Shown: one piece after another, positions 61,608 to 64,000 of the stretch | Layout: the number at the start of each line of letters is the position of its first letter | How positions within the stretch are numbered: the stretch's first letter is position 1 | NCBI GenBank assembly: GCA_035623255.1 | Contig: DASPTU010000093.1 | Coordinates: 103,547-167,546, forward strand | DNA length: 64,000 nt | Direction of reading: 5' to 3' | From: JAFAGX01 sp035623255 | Lineage (GTDB): Bacteria > Acidobacteriota > Terriglobia > Terriglobales > Acidobacteriaceae | The notes under the pieces: model-generated | Seen by the model: the letters and a program-made list of their open reading frames with translations, nothing else | The model's database searches: none | What the model was told of the DNA's origin: nothing | Program-made: the position numbers and the translations under genes

Positions 61608-61713
61608 GATTTGTAATTTAGTAATTGCGTAATTTGGTAATTTCAATAGCGAGTGGACGCCCGGAGAGTGAGTTTTAAATTACGAAATTTCACAATCACC
61701 AAATTACAAAATT
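61608..61713. repeat. AT-rich imperfect inverted repeat between dcd and the HU gene
   Basis: Left arm 61608-61643 and right arm 61677-61713 are nearly complementary; each is built from repeated (G)TAATTT-like units (TAATTTAGTAATTGCGTAAT against ATTACGAAATTTCACAATCA read in reverse complement). The 33-base centre is GC-richer. It could form a long hairpin or cruciform. It sits in the divergent spacer, upstream of both dcd and the HU gene. Confidence 0.7.
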
Positions 61714-61828
61714 TTCCTGGCTGGGTACGGCCATATTACGGGAGATGCTGCCCGTTGACAATCTCCGATATGTCTCTTAGCATCAGTCACTTGGTACACC
61801 AAACAGACTTCGTCGCCGGGAGCCGCAC

Positions 61829-62098
61829 GTGATCAAGCTCGACATCATCAACGAAGTTGTAAACAAGACGGGAATTACCAAGACAAAAGCTGAGCTGGCA
61901 GTCGAGACAGTCTTCGAGAGCATGAAGCGGTCCCTGGCCAAGGGCGACCGCATTGAACTTCGCGGATTCGGAGTGTTCAATGTGAGGCCGCGTAAAACGG
62001 GAATTGGCAGAAATCCCCGTACCGGCGCTGAGGTTTCCATTCCGCCCGGCAAAGCTGTGCGTTTCAAGCCTGGCAAGGAGCTGCAATCCATCGACTAG
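61829..62098 (+). CDS. HU/IHF-family DNA-binding protein
   Basis: An 89-residue histone-like protein: IKLDIINEVVNKTGITKTKA helix pair, FESMKRSLAKGDRIELRGFG, and the beta-arm signature GRNPRTGAEVSIPPGKAVRF. Starts with GTG after GGGAGCC. Bends DNA and organises the nucleoid. The AT-rich inverted repeat upstream would be a natural target for an HU-type protein, but this is speculation. Confidence 0.94.
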   Translation: MIKLDIINEVVNKTGITKTKAELAVETVFESMKRSLAKGDRIELRGFGVFNVRPRKTGIGRNPRTGAEVSIPPGKAVRFKPGKELQSID

Positions 62099-62162
62099 TC
62101 CGCACCCAGTACAATGAACATGCGGGCGCTCGCCCGTATTCTCATACCCGCACGGAATTTTG

Positions 62163-63173
62163 ATGTCTGAGATTATCCCGCCAACTTCCTCTTCAACCAC
62201 CGAGTATTACAATCCCCTGGAGATCGTGTACGTTCCGCGGCCGAAGCAGCGGTACTGGTTGCACGCACTTTTGTTGCTGGCGACGGTGTTTACCACGCTC
62301 GTGGTTGGTGCACGGATGGAATACAACTTTCAGCGCGGTCAGCCAGCACTGTCAGTCAGCGACGATGTTTCGTTTTTCCCGGTAGGGTGGGTGGTTGCTC
62401 AGCCCGCCCGGCTCATGCTGGGTCTGCCATTTGCGGCAAGCCTGATGCTGATTCTGCTGGCGCACGAACTCGGCCACTATCTCTGCTGTCAATACTATGG
62501 GGTAAACGCCACCCTTCCCTTTTTCATCCCCTTTCCCAATTTCTTCGGGACCATGGGTGCATTCATCCGAATCCGATCTCCGATTCGCTCGAGAACAGCT
62601 TTGTTTGACATCGGAATCGCGGGGCCGATTGCCGGATTTGTAGTTGCCACCGCCGTGCTGCTCTTTGCAGTACCGCTCTCGAAAGTGGCATCGCCTGGGC
62701 CTGCCAACTTCGAGATTGAGTTGGGGTATCCTCTGATTTTCCGGTTGGTGTCCCACTTGCTGCCTAGCACGTCTCGCGTGGCAGCGCAGGCGCTCAGTTT
62801 TCATCCAATGGCCATCGCGGCGTGGGTTGGGATGTTTGCTACTGCTCTCAACCTGCTACCTGGCGGGCAGCTTGACGGTGGCCACATTGTGTTCGCGATT
62901 GCGCCGCGTGCTCACAAAATCATCTCCCGGATCACAATTCTCGTATTGATTCTTATGTCGCTGTTTTTCTGGGCTGGGTGGCTGATCTGGGCAGTTCTCC
63001 TGCGGATCAGCGGTATGCGTCATCCGGTGGTAGCAGAGTGGCCGCAAGTATCGGGCGGTCGCCGGTGGCTCGCTTTGTTCGCGCTACTGATGTTGATTCT
63101 CACCTTCGCACCTGCGCCCACTGCGCACACTTCGATACCTGAAGCGATCCGCCAGTTCCGTTCTGGCCAGTAG
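62163..63173 (+). CDS. M50-family site-2-protease-like membrane metalloprotease
   Basis: A 336-residue polytopic protein. The zinc motif HELGH is at residues 101-105 inside a hydrophobic segment (MLILLAHELGHYLCC); the second metal-binding part NLLPGGQLDGGHIVFA lies near 235-250. About six to seven hydrophobic segments are seen, no PDZ domain. ATG at 62163 (MSEIIPPTSSSTTEYYNPLE). Family members cut membrane proteins within the bilayer; the substrate is unknown here. Confidence 0.88.
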   Translation: MSEIIPPTSSSTTEYYNPLEIVYVPRPKQRYWLHALLLLATVFTTLVVGARMEYNFQRGQPALSVSDDVSFFPVGWVVAQPARLMLGLPFAASLMLILLAHELGHYLCCQYYGVNATLPFFIPFPNFFGTMGAFIRIRSPIRSRTALFDIGIAGPIAGFVVATAVLLFAVPLSKVASPGPANFEIELGYPLIFRLVSHLLPSTSRVAAQALSFHPMAIAAWVGMFATALNLLPGGQLDGGHIVFAIAPRAHKIISRITILVLILMSLFFWAGWLIWAVLLRISGMRHPVVAEWPQVSGGRRWLALFALLMLILTFAPAPTAHTSIPEAIRQFRSGQ

Positions 63174-63326
63174 TCATCGCCGCATCTGATCCTGCTGGAG
63201 TGTTTCCTGCTTCTAATCGCCCTGTGCCTTAACTCACTGTTTCTGGTGATCAACGTCACACCGGGTTGCGACTCAGCAAAGCATAATCACTTCCAGGATG
63301 GCCCACTACTGCTGAGGAGAGGGTCT

Positions 63327-63560
63327 GTGGCAAAAGGCCGAGTTTCCATCGTTGTCGAACGCTGTAAATCCTGCGGCTTCTGCGTCGAATTTTGTCCCAC
63401 TAAAGTCCTGGCGCTGTCTTCTGCGTTCAATTCCAGGGGCTACCATCCACCCCACGTCGTGAATCCGGAGAAATGCAGTGGCTGCGACTTGTGTGGCATG
63501 TACTGTCCTGATTTCGCCATCTACGCAACCAAAGTGCCTCAGGCGGGAGAGGCGCAATGA
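63327..63560 (+). CDS. korD: 4Fe-4S ferredoxin-like subunit of 2-oxoacid:ferredoxin oxidoreductase
   Basis: A 77-residue protein with two complete clusters CKSCGFCVEFCP and CSGCDLCGMYCP. The GTG at 63327 follows GAGGAGAGGG and starts VAKGRVSIVVERCKSCG. Its stop overlaps the start of the next gene as ATGA. Small ferredoxin (delta) subunits of this kind carry electrons in 2-oxoglutarate- or other 2-oxoacid:ferredoxin oxidoreductases; the downstream gene supports the kor-type assignment. Confidence 0.88.
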   Translation: MAKGRVSIVVERCKSCGFCVEFCPTKVLALSSAFNSRGYHPPHVVNPEKCSGCDLCGMYCPDFAIYATKVPQAGEAQ

Positions 63561-64000
63561 CCGCCGACCCTCACGGCGTGCTGACCGGAGTGCATTTCAT
63601 CGATGGCGACCATGCGTGCTGTGAAGGTGCGCTAGCGGCCGGAGCGCGGTTCGCCGCCGGATATCCCATCACTCCATCCACCGAGGTAGTTGAGCGATTT
63701 GCCGCCCGCGTTCCGACCGTCGGAGGATGCTTCATCCAGATGGAAGATGAACTGGCGGCTTCGATCGCCTTGCAGGGTGCAGTTTGGGGAGGAGCCAAGG
63801 CTTTCACCGTGACCTCCGGGCCGGGTTTCTCCTTGATGATGGAGCACATCGGTTATGCGGCGATGACGGAAACCCCGTGCGTGTTTGTGGATGTCCAACG
63901 GGGGGGACCGTCAACCGGTCTGCCTACCCTGCCCGCGCAAGCCGACATGATGCAGGCGAGATGGGGATCCCACGGGGATTACGAGATCATCGCGCTCTGC
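63557..64000 (+). CDS. korA: 2-oxoacid:ferredoxin oxidoreductase alpha subunit (partial, 3' end beyond window)
   Basis: The first 148 codons of an alpha-subunit gene. Seen: GVHFIDGDHACCEGALAAGA, RFAAGYPITPSTEVVERFAA, GGCFIQMEDELAASIALQGA, TVTSGPGFSLMMEHIGYAAM and VQRGGPSTGLPTLPAQADMM, all characteristic of KorA-type alpha subunits that bind CoA and contact the thiamine-diphosphate subunit. ATG at 63557 overlaps the ferredoxin stop. The beta subunit gene should follow outside the window. Confidence 0.9.
   Translation, partial: MTADPHGVLTGVHFIDGDHACCEGALAAGARFAAGYPITPSTEVVERFAARVPTVGGCFIQMEDELAASIALQGAVWGGAKAFTVTSGPGFSLMMEHIGYAAMTETPCVFVDVQRGGPSTGLPTLPAQADMMQARWGSHGDYEIIALC

Noticed and set aside
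62110..62140. GC-rich inverted repeat after the HU gene (GCGGGCGCTCGCCCG) as a terminator
   Set aside because: The stem is short with a tiny loop and no T tract follows, so it is not a convincing intrinsic terminator.
1..64000. CRISPR arrays, tRNA or rRNA genes, transposases, integrases, prophage
   Set aside because: No regularly spaced repeats, cloverleaf-like or rRNA-like sequence, or mobile-element protein signatures were recognised on either strand.

Overview
The window looks like one chromosomal segment of a soil-type Acidobacteriota bacterium. The clues are protein style only: an Oar-like TonB-dependent receptor with an N-terminal carboxypeptidase-regulatory domain, a secreted protein with an acidobacterial-type SLGDVARALRKAKEP segment, a YtcJ-type secreted amidohydrolase, an M61 glycyl-aminopeptidase-like protein, and a divergent long Hfq. 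The DNA is moderately GC-rich and densely coded. No rRNA, tRNA, CRISPR array, transposase, integrase or phage gene was seen.

Layout. (1) 1-9.8 kb is housekeeping and small-metabolism: a partial secreted protein running off the left edge, YebC, TlyA, NAD kinase, a secreted amidohydrolase, MazG, a GNAT acyltransferase next to an N-acylamino-acid-racemase-like enolase-superfamily enzyme, a DinB-like protein and a secreted hypothetical. (2) 9.9-46 kb is a very large cell-surface polysaccharide locus. It holds a WecA/TagO-type initiating phosphoglycosyltransferase with an extra cytoplasmic domain, a Wza-like exporter, a Wzc-like tyrosine autokinase, a Wzx-like flippase and two O-antigen ligase/polymerase-family membrane proteins. 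It also has six recognisable glycosyltransferases plus one novel-looking candidate, three SAM methyltransferases, an acyltransferase-3, a NodU/CmcH carbamoyltransferase and a glucuronyl C5-epimerase-type protein. A pseudaminic-acid-type nonulosonate pathway (PseB, C, F, G, I) is present; a PseH acetyltransferase is not, and a WbqC-like protein sits in its usual slot. TPR, FecR-like and YdcF-like envelope proteins close the locus. (3) 45.9-56.4 kb reads as a nucleoside/deoxyribose utilisation locus: TonB-dependent receptor, PfkB sugar kinase, a two-domain ALDH16-like aldehyde dehydrogenase and DeoC on the minus strand, divergent from a secreted nucleoside hydrolase and a GRP-family sugar transporter. 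(4) 56.5-64 kb holds an M61 peptidase, thymidylate kinase, DNA polymerase III delta-prime, Hfq, dCTP deaminase, HU, an M50 membrane protease and the start of a 2-oxoacid:ferredoxin oxidoreductase operon that runs off the right edge.

How the parts fit. In the polysaccharide locus the minus-strand genes form three tightly packed blocks: pseB-pseC / pseF-pseG-wbqC; pseI through to a GT4 at 21.8 kb; and the acyltransferase through to a GT4 at 12.7 kb. Many junctions overlap as ATGA, GTGA or TTGA. The predicted product is a Wzx/Wzy-type polymer that may carry a nonulosonic acid, an epimerised uronic acid, and carbamoyl, acyl and methyl decorations. In the nucleoside locus the inferred route is release of ribose or deoxyribose outside the cytoplasm, sugar import, phosphorylation, aldol cleavage by DeoC to acetaldehyde and glyceraldehyde-3-phosphate, and oxidation of the aldehyde by the neighbouring ALDH.

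All names rest on motif and domain recognition by eye without database searches. Start codons were adjusted where overlaps, Shine-Dalgarno-like sequence, signal peptides or family N-termini argued for it. Two genes (near 20.85 and 54.33 kb) have no ordinary ATG/GTG/TTG at the expected N-terminus.
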